Source of the DNA: Myxococcales bacterium
GTDB taxonomy: Bacteria; Myxococcota; Polyangia; Fen-1088
Direction of reading: 5' to 3'
Assembly: GCA_003155465.1 (NCBI GenBank)
Contig: PMCR01000547.1
Coordinates: 1 to 13,327, forward strand
Length of the DNA: 13,327 bases
Of this stretch, positions 1 through 10,055 are shown one piece after another. The notes below the pieces were generated by a model. That model made no database searches and was not told where the DNA came from. It saw nothing but the letters and a program-made list of their open reading frames with translations. How positions within the stretch are numbered: the first letter of the stretch is position 1; each line of letters opens with the position of its first letter. The translations under genes were made by a program, and so were the position numbers.

Positions 1-3000
1 TGGAGGCCTACAACCGGATCCTGGCCCTGCAGCCCAACAACACCGAGGTGATGGACGCGCTGGCGGCCCAGTACGAAGTCATCCCGCGCTGGCCCGAATT
101 GATTGCGGTGTTGCGCAAGAAGGCCTCCATTGTCGGCTCGGCCGAGGAGAAGATAGCGCTGCACCTCCGGGTGGCAAACCTGTACTTGGAGAAGTTCTCC
201 AACCAGGCCGAGGCCATAAAGGCTTTCGAAGCGATTCTCGAGATCGATCCGGGGAACGCCGAGGCGCTGACCTTCCTCAAGCAGATGTACGAGAAGCGGC
301 GCGACTGGGATCGTCTGGTGGCGGTGTTGCGGCAGGAGATCGCGCGCGTGGCCGATCCGGCCGAGCGGGGCCGGCGCTGGGCCGAGGTTGCCAAGCTGGC
401 CACCGAGAAGCTCAAGAAGGCGGCGGTATCGATCGAGCTGTGGGGCAAAGTCCTTGAGGTCAACGACAGTGACGGGGAGGCGCTGGCTGAGCTGGAGAAG
501 CTCTACGAGCGTGAGAAGAGGTGGCAGGAGCTGGCCGCGGTGTTGGATAAGCAGGCCGTTCTAACCGACGACCCGGCCAAGCGCGGCATCATCTTGCCCA
601 AGCTGGCCACGGTGTACACCGAGAAGCTGCAGAAGCTGGACCTAGCCGTGGCCGCGTGGAAGACGCTGCTGGATGCGGAGCCCGAGAATCGGCGCGCACA
701 GGACGCGCTGCGCAAACTGTACCTGCAGAACAAGGATTGGGATGCGCTCGAGGGTTTCTATTCGGCCCAGGGCAAGTGGGACGAATTCGCGCGGGTGCTG
801 GAGCGGCAGGCCGAGACGGAAACTGACGCGGCCCGGGTGGGGCTGTGGAACAAGATCGCGGTTCTCTACCGTGACCGGCTGAGCAAGCCGGACAAGGCCC
901 AGAAGGCCTTCGAGAAGGCGCTCGCGCTCGATGGCCGCAACCTTGCGGCGGCCGAGGCTCTGATCCCAATGTACGAGAAGGCCAAGGACGCCAGGCGGCT
1001 CGCCGAGGTCCTTCAGGTGCAGCTTGCGCACACGGAAGACGCGGCCGAGCGCCAGGAGCGCATGTTGCGCATTGCCCGGATTCTCGAGGGTGATGCAGGC
1101 GACAAGCCGCTGGCGCTCACGGTGGCGCTGCAGGCGCTGTGCGAGAATCCGCGCGAGGAATGGGCGCGCGAATACGCCGAGCGGTTGGCAGGTGAAACGG
1201 GCAACTGGGCCCTGCTGGTGGAAGCCTACGAGGCGGTCCTGCCAAACCTGCACGGGCAAGATGCTCTTCCCCTCTTGGCCACGGTGGCGCGAGCCTACGA
1301 GAGGGAGCTGGCCAACACCGAGGCGGCGATTGCGCGCAACCGAGAGATTCTGGAGATCGCGGATCGCGACGAGCAGGCCGTGCTGGCTCTCGAACGCCTG
1401 TATATTGCAACCGGCCAGCACGACCAGTTGTTGGCCATCTATGACAAGAAGCTTGCGCTGGCCGGTTCGGAGGAAGAGAAGCGTGCGGTTCGCCTGCAGC
1501 TCGCGGCGCTCTATGAAGAACAGGTGCACGACGCAGACAAGGCGATCGAGCTCTACAAAGACATCCTGAAGACGGCCAAGGAGGACGTGCAAGCGCTGCG
1601 TGCCCTGGACCGCTTGTATCGGGCTACCGAACGCTGGAAGGAGCTGGCCAAAATCATCGGACGCCAGCTCAAGTTGCCCAATGACGACCCCAGCGCGGCC
1701 GAGTTGAAGTTCCGACTTGGCGAAGTCTCGGAGAAGCATCTCAAGAATCTGGCTGCGGCGGTGGAGGCGTATCAGGAAACCCTGGCGCTGGACGCAACCC
1801 ATGTGGGAGCGCGTGCGGCCTTGGAGGTCTATCTCGAAGACAGTGGGCACCAAATGAGTGCGGTGGCGGCTCTGCAGCCCATCTACGAGGCGGGCCACGA
1901 GGTCGAGCGGTTGCTGCAGGTTCAGCGCATCAAGCTGGCGCGCGAGACCGATGCCGCGGCCCGGGTGGCCCTGCTCTTGCGCATCGGCGTCCTGGAAGTC
2001 GAGGCCGGCCGCGCCGAAGAGGCGTACCAGGCCTACGCCGAGGCGTTCACCGTCAGTCCGGAGTCGGCTGAGGCGCGTGCGGCGTTGGAGTCGCTGGCTG
2101 ATCGCATGGGGAAGTGGCAGGAGCTGGTGACCCTCTACAGCGAAGCCCAGTCGGCGCGCAAGCTCGCGTCCGCCTTGGAGCGCGAGATTCTGTTGGTCAT
2201 CGCGGTGGCCTACGACGAGAAGCTCGACCAATCGGACAAGGCGGTGGAGTATTTCCGCCTGGCGCAGGAGATCGAGCCTGAGGACGCCTCCGCTCTCGAG
2301 GCCCTGGAACGACTGTACACGCGGACCGAGCGCTGGTCCGATCTGGTCGATACCCTGAAGAAGAAGGCGGAACTGGTCAGTTCCAGCGAGGAGCGTGAGC
2401 GGATTCACGCCCACATTGCCGTCATCTGGGAAGAGGCCATTGGGAATCCCGACGAGGCCATTGCGGCCTGGAAGGAGGCGTTGGGCGACAATGCGGGCAG
2501 CCTTATCGCCTTGCGCGCGCTCGATCGTCTCTTTGTGCAGAAGGGACTCGATCTCGATTTGGCGGACAATCTGCAGCGACAGCTCGAGTTGGCGAGAGAT
2601 GAGGAAGAGCAGGTGCGCTTGCTTTCCCGCCTCGGGCAACTGCGGGAACAGAAGCTGCATGACATGACGGCGGCGGTGGAAACCTATCGGCGGTTGCTCG
2701 ACTTGGCGCCGGGCCATGAGGAGACCGTGGTGGCGCTGGAGGGACTGCTGGACCACCCCGACCACGACCTGGTTCTGGCCGAGATCCTGGATCCGGTGTA
2801 CCGGACGCGCAGCGATTTCGCCAAGCTCGTGCGTGTGCTTGAGATCCAGGCGCGCCACGCCCTGGACGTGCGGCGGAGGATCGATCTTCTGCACGAGATT
2901 GCCACCGCCTGCGAGGATGGCCTCGACGATCCCGCCCGGGCCTATGAGGCTTTGGGACGGGCACTGGCCGAGGATCCACTCGATCCCGAGACGACCCGAC

Positions 3001-6000
3001 GCCTGGAGCGCTTGGCCAAAGCGCTCGGCCGTTGTGACGACCTGGTGGTCCGCTATCGATCCGCCGCCGAGAAGCTGCAGTCCGATGAGTTGAAAGGCGC
3101 TGTCTACCACGCCATTGCGAAGCTGGCCGAGACCGAGCTCGGCAACTCCGAGATTGCGGCAGAGGCCTACAGGCAGGCGCTGGCCGTCGGGCCGCGTGAC
3201 CTAGAAGCGTCCGACGCGCTGGAAGCCATCTGCATCCGCACTGCCGACTACAGCCAACTCGTGTTGCTGCTGCAGCGAAAAATGGACATGGTCGAAGCGC
3301 TGGCCGACAAGAAGGAGTTGGGCTCGCGCGCGGCCAAGATCTGGGAGGAAGTCCTCGACGATTCCGACAAAGCCATCGAGGTCTATCGGCAGGTTCTGGC
3401 CCTTGATGACACCAACGAGATGGCCCTGGACAACCTGGTGCGGCTGTTCTTGCGCTTGTCGCGCTGGAATGACTTGAAGGATGTCTACGCCCGCCAGGCC
3501 GAGTTGGCCACCGATCCTGCGCGAAAGAAGGAGCGTCTTTTCGTGCTGGGCCAGGTGTACGACCGCGAGTTACAGGACGCGGCCCGCGCCATCGAGACCT
3601 ATTCCTCGATCCTCGACATGGACCCGGACGACCTGGACGCGCTTCAGGCACTGGATCGTTTGTACGTGCAGACCGAGCGTTGGTACGATCTGCTCAACGT
3701 GCTCGAGCGGCAGACCGAGCTGTGCTCGTCGGCAGCCGAGGTGGTTTCGCTGCGCCATCGCATCGGCGAGCTGTGGGCGGACAAGCTGAAGGACGCAAGC
3801 CGGGCCACCGAGGCGTACCAGCGTGTGCTCGCCATGGACCCAACTTCCGAGCCAACCTTGAAGGCTCTTGAGGGCATGATGCAGCGAGGGGAGGAGCCCA
3901 TCGCTGCGGCCGAGGTGTTGCGGCCGGTGTACGAGAGCTCGGGCGACTGGCCCAAGGTGGCAGCCGTCTACGAGGTCATGGTGGCTTGTACCCAGGATCC
4001 GGTGCGTCGGGTGGAGTTGCTCGACCTCTTGGCGAAGATTCACGAGCGTCGCCTCAACGATTTCGATGCGGCGTTTGATGCCTACTGTCGCGCTTTGCGG
4101 GCGGATCCGGCCAACCAGGATGTGATCGCGCACATCGATCGCCTTGCCGAGTCGAGCGGCCGGTGGGCCGATCTGGCGGCGGTGTACGACGCCGAGATCG
4201 ACCGCATTATGGACAGTCGGCTGCAGACTGAGATGCTGTTGCGCTTGGCCCGCATCTACGAAGAGGAAACCCGCGACCTCGACAAGGCCATCGCGACCTA
4301 TCGGCGGGTCGCCGATTCCGAGCCTGATCGCAAGGACGGCCTTGAGGCGCTCGATCGCCTCTACACCATGACCGAGCGCTGGACGGAGCTAGCGGAGGTC
4401 GTCCGGCGCGAGATCCGTCTGGCGGACACGGCCGAGCAGATCATCGAGCTCACTTTCCGGCTGGCCCAGATCCTGGAAGTGGCGCTGGGGGATATGCCCA
4501 AGGCAGTCGAGGCGTACCAGGACATCCTCAACCTCGATCCCAAACACGATGAGACGCGCGCCACGCTGGAGCGGCTGCTGTCGAGCGGGGCCATGCAGCA
4601 CGAAATCGCACAGGTTTTGGAGCCGCTCTATCGCGTGGCTGAGGAGTGGGAGAAGCTGGTTCGGGTCTATCAGGTGGAGCTGGGCGTGGAGTCCGACCCC
4701 GAGGAGCGACAGCGGTTGCTGCGACGCTTGGCGGAGATTTCCGAGGCTAAGCTGATGGACCAGGTGGCAGCACTCGAGTGGTGGTCGAGAGCGGTGGTCG
4801 AGAACCCGGCCTCGGAGCAGGGACTGGACGAGTTGTTGCGCCTAGCCCGCGCCACCCACCAGTGGGAAACCTACGTCGCCAGCATGGCGGACGCTGCGAG
4901 CAGAGCCAGCGATCGCCGCGTGCGCCGGGATGTTTTCCTCAGGCTGGCCACGGTGTTTGACGTCGAACTTGCCGATCTGGTGCGGGTGGAAGACGTGCTG
5001 GGGCAGGTGCTGGCGCTCGACCCCAATGACGGCGAAGCCCTGGCCTTCCTCGATCGGGTCTACGACAAGCAAGGCGACTACGAGAAACTGGCGGATGTCC
5101 TGCGCCGGCGCATTGCCATAACCGACGGGTCGAAAGAACTGGTCGCGCTGCATCTCCGCCTGGGCAAGATTCTGGCCGACGTCATCGACGATGCGCCGGG
5201 AGCGGTGACGAGCTATCTGGCGGTTCTCGAACAGGAGTCGCGCTCGCCGGAAGCACTGGATGCCCTGGAGCGCATCTACTTCCGGGCCGAGCAGTGGGAA
5301 GACCTGTACCAGATCTACGAGAAGATGCTCGACATTGCCCCCGGCGATGAGGCGCTTTCCGACTGCTACGCGCGCATGGCCAGAATCACGTCTGACGTGC
5401 TCGACCAGCGCGATCGTGCCATCGAGCTCTGGCGGCGTGTTCTCGACTTGCGCGGCGCCGACCCGGCGGCGTTGTCTGCCCTGGCCGACCTGCACGAACA
5501 GGCCGAGGAATGGCGTGAGCTGACCGAAGTCCTGGACAGCCAGATTCGTGCCACCGAAGACCCCGAAGCGCGCATCCCGGCGTACAAGCGCCTGGGCCGC
5601 GTGTGGGGTGAGAAGCTCAGTCGCGAGAGAAACGCCCTCGAGTGCTGGAAGAAGGTCATTGAGATCAACCCTGGTGACGTCGAGGCACTACAGGCCATCG
5701 CGGCCAACTATCGGAGCGCGGCGGCTTGGGAGGAGCTCTCGGACACTCTGCGCAGGCTGATCGCCGTGGGTAGCGGGACCTTCCCGGCGGCTGCGCTTCG
5801 GGATTACTACGCGGAACTCGGGGAGTTGGAGGGCAGCACCCTAGTGCGCATCGAGGCGGCCATTGAGGCGTGGCGCCAGGTGCTGCAGATCGATGCGGCC
5901 GATGCTCGTGCTCTGACAGCCCTGGAGACGCTGTTCACGCAGGAGGGGCGCTGGGAAGAGTGTGTGGACGTGTTGGAGCGTAGGGTCGCTGCGCTCGCGT

Positions 6001-9000
6001 CGGTGGGTGACAAGGTGGACGTGCTGATGCAGATAGCATCCATCTGGTCCGAGAAGATCGGCGATGGCGGTGCAGCGGCTGAAGCCTACGAGCGCGTGCT
6101 GAAGATGGACCCATCGCATGGTGCAGCCTCGGCGGCATTGGAGGAGGTGTACCGGCAGCGCAAGGTGTGGCCCGAGTTGGTGGAATTGCTGCTGGCTCGT
6201 GTGGAGTACACGGGCGACACGGAGGAGAAGATCAACCTGTTCTGTGAGATCGCCCGCATCTACGAGGAGCACGTCGGTGACAGGGACTCCGCCTTCGTCA
6301 TGCTGCAGGCCGCGTTCCGGGAGGACTACTCAAGCAACACCGTCGCCAGGGAGCTGGAACGGTTGGCCAATGTCACCAACAAGTGGCCGGATCTCCTGTC
6401 CGAATACACTCAGGCCGCGCAAGGCATGGAGGACGCGAAGCAGGCGGCTGACTTGTGGGTCAAGATCGCGCGTTGGTACGACTCGGCCCTGCACCACACC
6501 GAATACGCCATCACGTCGGCCAAGGAAGCCCTTTCCCGGCAGCCCAACCACGTGGGCGCCATGGCAGCGCTGGCTGACTTCTATCGCAAGGAGTCCCGGT
6601 GGAAGGATCTGGTCAGCGTTCTATCCAGGCACGCCGAAGTCGAGTCTGATCCGGCGCAGCGGGTTGAGGTGCTGCTGGCCCTGGCCGAGACCTTCGAAAA
6701 TCACATCGGCGACGCGGGCCAGGCAACGTTGGCCTATGACCAAGCCCTGCAAGCCGACGAACACTGCCTGAAGGCCATCGAGGCACTGGAACGCCTGCAT
6801 CGGCGTACCCAGGCATGGGAGCGACTGGCCGACGTGCTGGCCCGAAAGTCGCAGGTGGTCAGTGACGGAGACTTGGCGGTCAAGCTGCGCCTACAGGTTG
6901 GCGAGCTGTGGGAGACCCGGCTGGGCGACAATGAGCGGGCGGTGCAGGCGTACAAGGAGGTGCTGACCGTCGATCCGCAGAACCTGCCCGCGCTCAAGGC
7001 GCTGGAGCAGTTGTACGAGAAGGCTGGTCGGATGGACGCGTATCTAGAGGTCTTGGAGCATCAGCTCCAAGTCACGGCGCCCGAGGCCGACCGCGTGAAT
7101 CTCCTCGTGCGCATGGCGCAGGTGTGCGAGCAATTGCCGGGCAAGATCGACGACGCGATCGACAGCCTGCAGCAGGCGCTCACAGTCGATCCGCACAACC
7201 TCAAAGCTTGCCAGGATCTGGAACGTCTGTATCGCAGTGAACGCAAGTGGGATGCTTTGGTTGACACCTTCCGCAAACACATTCAGGTGGAGACCGACGT
7301 AGCGGCACGGATCGCGCTCTACCTGGACATGGGGCGGGTGTACGAGGAGGGCCTGCGCGATCCCGACAGCGCTATCGAGGCCTTCAACGAAATCCTCAAT
7401 GCGGACCCAGACCATGCCGAAGCCTTGCGAGGGTTGGCGCGACTCTATGAAGAGACGGAGCAGTGGGAGCGCGCGGTGGATATCATGCAGCGATTGGTGG
7501 GACGAGCTTCGCCCGAAGAGAAGGTCGACCTCAGCTACCGGCTGGGCAAGATACTCGACGAGCAGATGCAGATGTCGGACATCGCCGAGGAACGCTTAAG
7601 CGATGCCTTGGCCGTCGACCCGAAGCACGTGCCGAGCATGTTGTCGCTGCTCAACATCTACAAGCGGCGCGGCGACTCCTACAAGGCGGCGCAGCTCATG
7701 GTGCGGGCCGAGGCCCACACGCCCAGCGTGCTGGAGCGTACGCGACTCCTTCACGAAGCGGCCAAGCTCTACCAGACGGAACTGGGCGACGAGGGAAAGG
7801 CCAAGGAACTCTACGCGCGCACCCTCGAGCTCGATCCGGAACACGTCGAGGCGGCCACCCCGTTGGCCGACATCTACTACTGCCACGGTGAATGGGCGCC
7901 TCTCGTGCCCATCCTGGAGATGCTGGCGCGCAAGGCGGATCGTCGAGCCCACCGCGAACTCAATATCTTGTGCTACCGCCTGGCCAAGGCGGCCGAGCAA
8001 CTGGGCGATGAGGAGAAAGCGCTCAAGAATTACCGCGCGGCCTACGAGCTGGACGCCACCCATCTGCCCACCCTGGTGGACAGGGCCAATCTGCTCTACC
8101 GCCGGCAGCAATGGGACGAGGCGTTCAAGCTCTACCAGACCATCCTGGTCCACCACCGCGAGTCGCAGAGCGAAGCGCAGATCGTGGAGATCTTCCATCG
8201 CATCGGCCACATCAAGATGAAGATCGGCGACCGGGCCAAGGCCATCAACATGTTCGAGAAGGCCTTGGAGATCAATCCCGGCCACCAAGCCACGTTGGAG
8301 GCGTTGACCGAAATCCACGCCGCAGCCGGCGATTGGGAGGCGGTGATTCGGCAGAAGCGGGCCCTGCTTGCGCACGTCGAGAGCGCCGAAGACAAGCTCC
8401 GCCTGCACGAGCAGATCATCGGGGTCTACAAGGAGCAGCTCAAGAACCCGCAGAAGGCCATCGCGGCGTATCTTGAGGCGCTTGAGGTCAAGCCCGACGC
8501 GCGCGGCCTGCTGGTCGATGTGCTGGAGCTGCTCACTGAAACCAAACAGTGGAAGAAGGCGGTGGAGATCCTGCTGCGCCTGGCGGCCGTCGAGACAGGC
8601 CGGGTCAAGGCCAAGTACCTGCAGACGGCCGGCCAGATCACGAATTCCGAGTTGCACTCACCCGATGAGGCGGTGGAGCTTTTCAACAAGGCGCTGGACG
8701 AATACCCCGACGACCTCAAGCCCTTCGAGCGGATCGACAAGATCATGACGGCGAAGAAGGACTGGACCAACCAGCAGCGTGCCTACCGCCGCATGATCAA
8801 ACGCTTGGGTGTGGAGGTTTCGTCCGAGAAGCGGCCCACCCAAATCGCACTCTGGCACGCGCTGGGCGAGATCTACCGGTCGCGTCTGAAAGACTACCGG
8901 GCCGCTGCCGAGGCGTTCGAGGTGTGCGCGAGGTTGGAACCAGAAAACATGCCGCGCCACCAGATTCTGGCCGAACTCTACCAAATGCAGGGACCGGAAG

Positions 9001-10055
9001 CCTACGAGAAGGCCGTGCGTGAGTGGCGCGTAATTCTCAAACGCACGCAGGATATCGCGGCGATGGTGCCCATCCTGAAGACTCTCCGGCACCTCTTTTC
9101 AGAGATGGGCAAGTACGACCAGGTCTGGTGCACGGCCTCGGTGCTCGCCTATCTACGCCAGGCCGATACGGAGGAACTGCGCTTCCACGAGCAATACAAG
9201 CTCAAGACTCTCGCTCGGGTGAAAGCGCGGCTGAACGAGGAACTCTGGCAGAAATTCATCTACCACGGCGACGAGGATCGCTACATTTCGCTGATTCTCG
9301 GGAACATCAGCCAGGCCATCATGGCGGTGCGCGCCCGCGAGCACAAGGAACTGGGGATTCGGCGCAGGGACCGGCGCGATCCCACCAGCGACAAGCTGAT
9401 GTTCAGTGGCGTTTTCGTGTACGTAAGTCAGGCCTTGGGCGTCACAGCACCTGAGTTGTACTTGCGCCAAGATTGGCCTGGCGAAATCGAGTTGATGAAC
9501 GCGCGCGACAAGCAGCAGCTTTGCCCGGCCTTCGTGGTCGGGGCCGCTTTGTTGCAGGGCAAGCAGGAGAAAGAGCTGGCCTACGCCTTGGGCAAGAAGC
9601 TTACGCTCATGCGGCCCGATCACGTCGTGCGCTGGCCGGCGGTGGTGCCCCAGGTGTCCGAGCTGAAGGCGTACTTCCTGGCAGCGCTCAAGTTGGTGCA
9701 ACCCAAGGTGCCCATTAAACCGGACATGGAGCAGCCGGTGGCGGAGCGGCTTGATCTCCTGCGCCGCCTGGTCCCGCCGCAGAACGTCGAGCAACTGGCC
9801 GAGGTGGTTCGGCGTTTCATCGAGAGCAAGGCTGAGGCAGATCTGCACCGCTGGTCGAAGGCGGTGGACTACACGTCGTCGCGGGCGGGCTTCCTCATGT
9901 GCAACGACCTAGAGGTGGCGGCCCACCAAATCCAATCCGAGCCGTTGGCGGTGGGATGCGTCGATCCCAAGGACAAGGTCCGGGATCTGATCCAGTGGTG
10001 CGTGTCGGACGAATACTTCGCCCTGCGCGCGCACCTGGGACTTGCCATAGCCTAG
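1..10055 (+). CDS. Giant TPR-repeat protein with C-terminal degenerate M48 peptidase-like domain (5' partial)
   Basis: The frame is open from base 3 with no upstream stop, so the N-terminus lies outside the window; the first ATG at base 48 is internal and not a likely start. The 3350 visible residues (residue number = base/3) are mostly a tandem array of about 40 units of near 72 residues, each two helix pairs. Recurrent signatures are a helix like ALxALxRLY, a following W-x-x-L helix, an arginine-rich turn, and an AIxAY-x-x-VL-x-x-DP helix. Units near residues 2730-2760 match the canonical 34-residue TPR well. From about residue 3128 a different domain begins that resembles an M48 zincin fold but has KKLTL (3198-3202) where HExxH is expected. 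TPR arrays bind proteins, so a scaffold role is likely; partners are unknown. No membrane segment is seen in the visible part. The stop abuts the next start codon. The array assignment is secure; function is not. Confidence 0.95.
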   Translation, partial: EAYNRILALQPNNTEVMDALAAQYEVIPRWPELIAVLRKKASIVGSAEEKIALHLRVANLYLEKFSNQAEAIKAFEAILEIDPGNAEALTFLKQMYEKRRDWDRLVAVLRQEIARVADPAERGRRWAEVAKLATEKLKKAAVSIELWGKVLEVNDSDGEALAELEKLYEREKRWQELAAVLDKQAVLTDDPAKRGIILPKLATVYTEKLQKLDLAVAAWKTLLDAEPENRRAQDALRKLYLQNKDWDALEGFYSAQGKWDEFARVLERQAETETDAARVGLWNKIAVLYRDRLSKPDKAQKAFEKALALDGRNLAAAEALIPMYEKAKDARRLAEVLQVQLAHTEDAAERQERMLRIARILEGDAGDKPLALTVALQALCENPREEWAREYAERLAGETGNWALLVEAYEAVLPNLHGQDALPLLATVARAYERELANTEAAIARNREILEIADRDEQAVLALERLYIATGQHDQLLAIYDKKLALAGSEEEKRAVRLQLAALYEEQVHDADKAIELYKDILKTAKEDVQALRALDRLYRATERWKELAKIIGRQLKLPNDDPSAAELKFRLGEVSEKHLKNLAAAVEAYQETLALDATHVGARAALEVYLEDSGHQMSAVAALQPIYEAGHEVERLLQVQRIKLARETDAAARVALLLRIGVLEVEAGRAEEAYQAYAEAFTVSPESAEARAALESLADRMGKWQELVTLYSEAQSARKLASALEREILLVIAVAYDEKLDQSDKAVEYFRLAQEIEPEDASALEALERLYTRTERWSDLVDTLKKKAELVSSSEERERIHAHIAVIWEEAIGNPDEAIAAWKEALGDNAGSLIALRALDRLFVQKGLDLDLADNLQRQLELARDEEEQVRLLSRLGQLREQKLHDMTAAVETYRRLLDLAPGHEETVVALEGLLDHPDHDLVLAEILDPVYRTRSDFAKLVRVLEIQARHALDVRRRIDLLHEIATACEDGLDDPARAYEALGRALAEDPLDPETTRRLERLAKALGRCDDLVVRYRSAAEKLQSDELKGAVYHAIAKLAETELGNSEIAAEAYRQALAVGPRDLEASDALEAICIRTADYSQLVLLLQRKMDMVEALADKKELGSRAAKIWEEVLDDSDKAIEVYRQVLALDDTNEMALDNLVRLFLRLSRWNDLKDVYARQAELATDPARKKERLFVLGQVYDRELQDAARAIETYSSILDMDPDDLDALQALDRLYVQTERWYDLLNVLERQTELCSSAAEVVSLRHRIGELWADKLKDASRATEAYQRVLAMDPTSEPTLKALEGMMQRGEEPIAAAEVLRPVYESSGDWPKVAAVYEVMVACTQDPVRRVELLDLLAKIHERRLNDFDAAFDAYCRALRADPANQDVIAHIDRLAESSGRWADLAAVYDAEIDRIMDSRLQTEMLLRLARIYEEETRDLDKAIATYRRVADSEPDRKDGLEALDRLYTMTERWTELAEVVRREIRLADTAEQIIELTFRLAQILEVALGDMPKAVEAYQDILNLDPKHDETRATLERLLSSGAMQHEIAQVLEPLYRVAEEWEKLVRVYQVELGVESDPEERQRLLRRLAEISEAKLMDQVAALEWWSRAVVENPASEQGLDELLRLARATHQWETYVASMADAASRASDRRVRRDVFLRLATVFDVELADLVRVEDVLGQVLALDPNDGEALAFLDRVYDKQGDYEKLADVLRRRIAITDGSKELVALHLRLGKILADVIDDAPGAVTSYLAVLEQESRSPEALDALERIYFRAEQWEDLYQIYEKMLDIAPGDEALSDCYARMARITSDVLDQRDRAIELWRRVLDLRGADPAALSALADLHEQAEEWRELTEVLDSQIRATEDPEARIPAYKRLGRVWGEKLSRERNALECWKKVIEINPGDVEALQAIAANYRSAAAWEELSDTLRRLIAVGSGTFPAAALRDYYAELGELEGSTLVRIEAAIEAWRQVLQIDAADARALTALETLFTQEGRWEECVDVLERRVAALASVGDKVDVLMQIASIWSEKIGDGGAAAEAYERVLKMDPSHGAASAALEEVYRQRKVWPELVELLLARVEYTGDTEEKINLFCEIARIYEEHVGDRDSAFVMLQAAFREDYSSNTVARELERLANVTNKWPDLLSEYTQAAQGMEDAKQAADLWVKIARWYDSALHHTEYAITSAKEALSRQPNHVGAMAALADFYRKESRWKDLVSVLSRHAEVESDPAQRVEVLLALAETFENHIGDAGQATLAYDQALQADEHCLKAIEALERLHRRTQAWERLADVLARKSQVVSDGDLAVKLRLQVGELWETRLGDNERAVQAYKEVLTVDPQNLPALKALEQLYEKAGRMDAYLEVLEHQLQVTAPEADRVNLLVRMAQVCEQLPGKIDDAIDSLQQALTVDPHNLKACQDLERLYRSERKWDALVDTFRKHIQVETDVAARIALYLDMGRVYEEGLRDPDSAIEAFNEILNADPDHAEALRGLARLYEETEQWERAVDIMQRLVGRASPEEKVDLSYRLGKILDEQMQMSDIAEERLSDALAVDPKHVPSMLSLLNIYKRRGDSYKAAQLMVRAEAHTPSVLERTRLLHEAAKLYQTELGDEGKAKELYARTLELDPEHVEAATPLADIYYCHGEWAPLVPILEMLARKADRRAHRELNILCYRLAKAAEQLGDEEKALKNYRAAYELDATHLPTLVDRANLLYRRQQWDEAFKLYQTILVHHRESQSEAQIVEIFHRIGHIKMKIGDRAKAINMFEKALEINPGHQATLEALTEIHAAAGDWEAVIRQKRALLAHVESAEDKLRLHEQIIGVYKEQLKNPQKAIAAYLEALEVKPDARGLLVDVLELLTETKQWKKAVEILLRLAAVETGRVKAKYLQTAGQITNSELHSPDEAVELFNKALDEYPDDLKPFERIDKIMTAKKDWTNQQRAYRRMIKRLGVEVSSEKRPTQIALWHALGEIYRSRLKDYRAAAEAFEVCARLEPENMPRHQILAELYQMQGPEAYEKAVREWRVILKRTQDIAAMVPILKTLRHLFSEMGKYDQVWCTASVLAYLRQADTEELRFHEQYKLKTLARVKARLNEELWQKFIYHGDEDRYISLILGNISQAIMAVRAREHKELGIRRRDRRDPTSDKLMFSGVFVYVSQALGVTAPELYLRQDWPGEIELMNARDKQQLCPAFVVGAALLQGKQEKELAYALGKKLTLMRPDHVVRWPAVVPQVSELKAYFLAALKLVQPKVPIKPDMEQPVAERLDLLRRLVPPQNVEQLAEVVRRFIESKAEADLHRWSKAVDYTSSRAGFLMCNDLEVAAHQIQSEPLAVGCVDPKDKVRDLIQWCVSDEYFALRAHLGLAIA
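9384..9940 (+). other. Degenerate M48 metallopeptidase-like domain at the C-terminus of the giant TPR protein
   Basis: Seen: the segment reads like an M48 peptidase core in order. There is a helix followed by LGVTAPELYL (M48: 'lgvp.p.vyv'), then PAFVVGAALLQG ('p.ivv...ll'), then ELAYALGKKLTLM, which aligns with the M48 zinc helix 'EL..vLgHELGH' but with HELGH replaced by KKLTL (bases 9594-9608). About 90 residues later AVDYTSSRAGFL (9861-9896) aligns with 'a.ElsADRAGll', the third-ligand region, with E to D and AD to SS. The spacing fits the family. Inference: a catalytically dead, probably zinc-free, M48-like module kept for binding or folding. This is judged from remembered family consensus, not from a profile search. 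Confidence 0.55.

Noticed and set aside
642..3110. 822-codon open frame on the - strand inside the TPR gene
   Set aside because: It lies entirely antisense to the TPR array. Its Leu/Gln/Arg-rich composition is what the complement of the repeated helical units would give in GC-rich DNA, and it has no domain motifs of its own.
7596..8657. 353-codon - strand frame and several other long antisense or alternate-frame openings in the TPR gene
   Set aside because: They are by-products of strong codon bias and repeat structure in the + strand gene, with no recognisable domain or start context.
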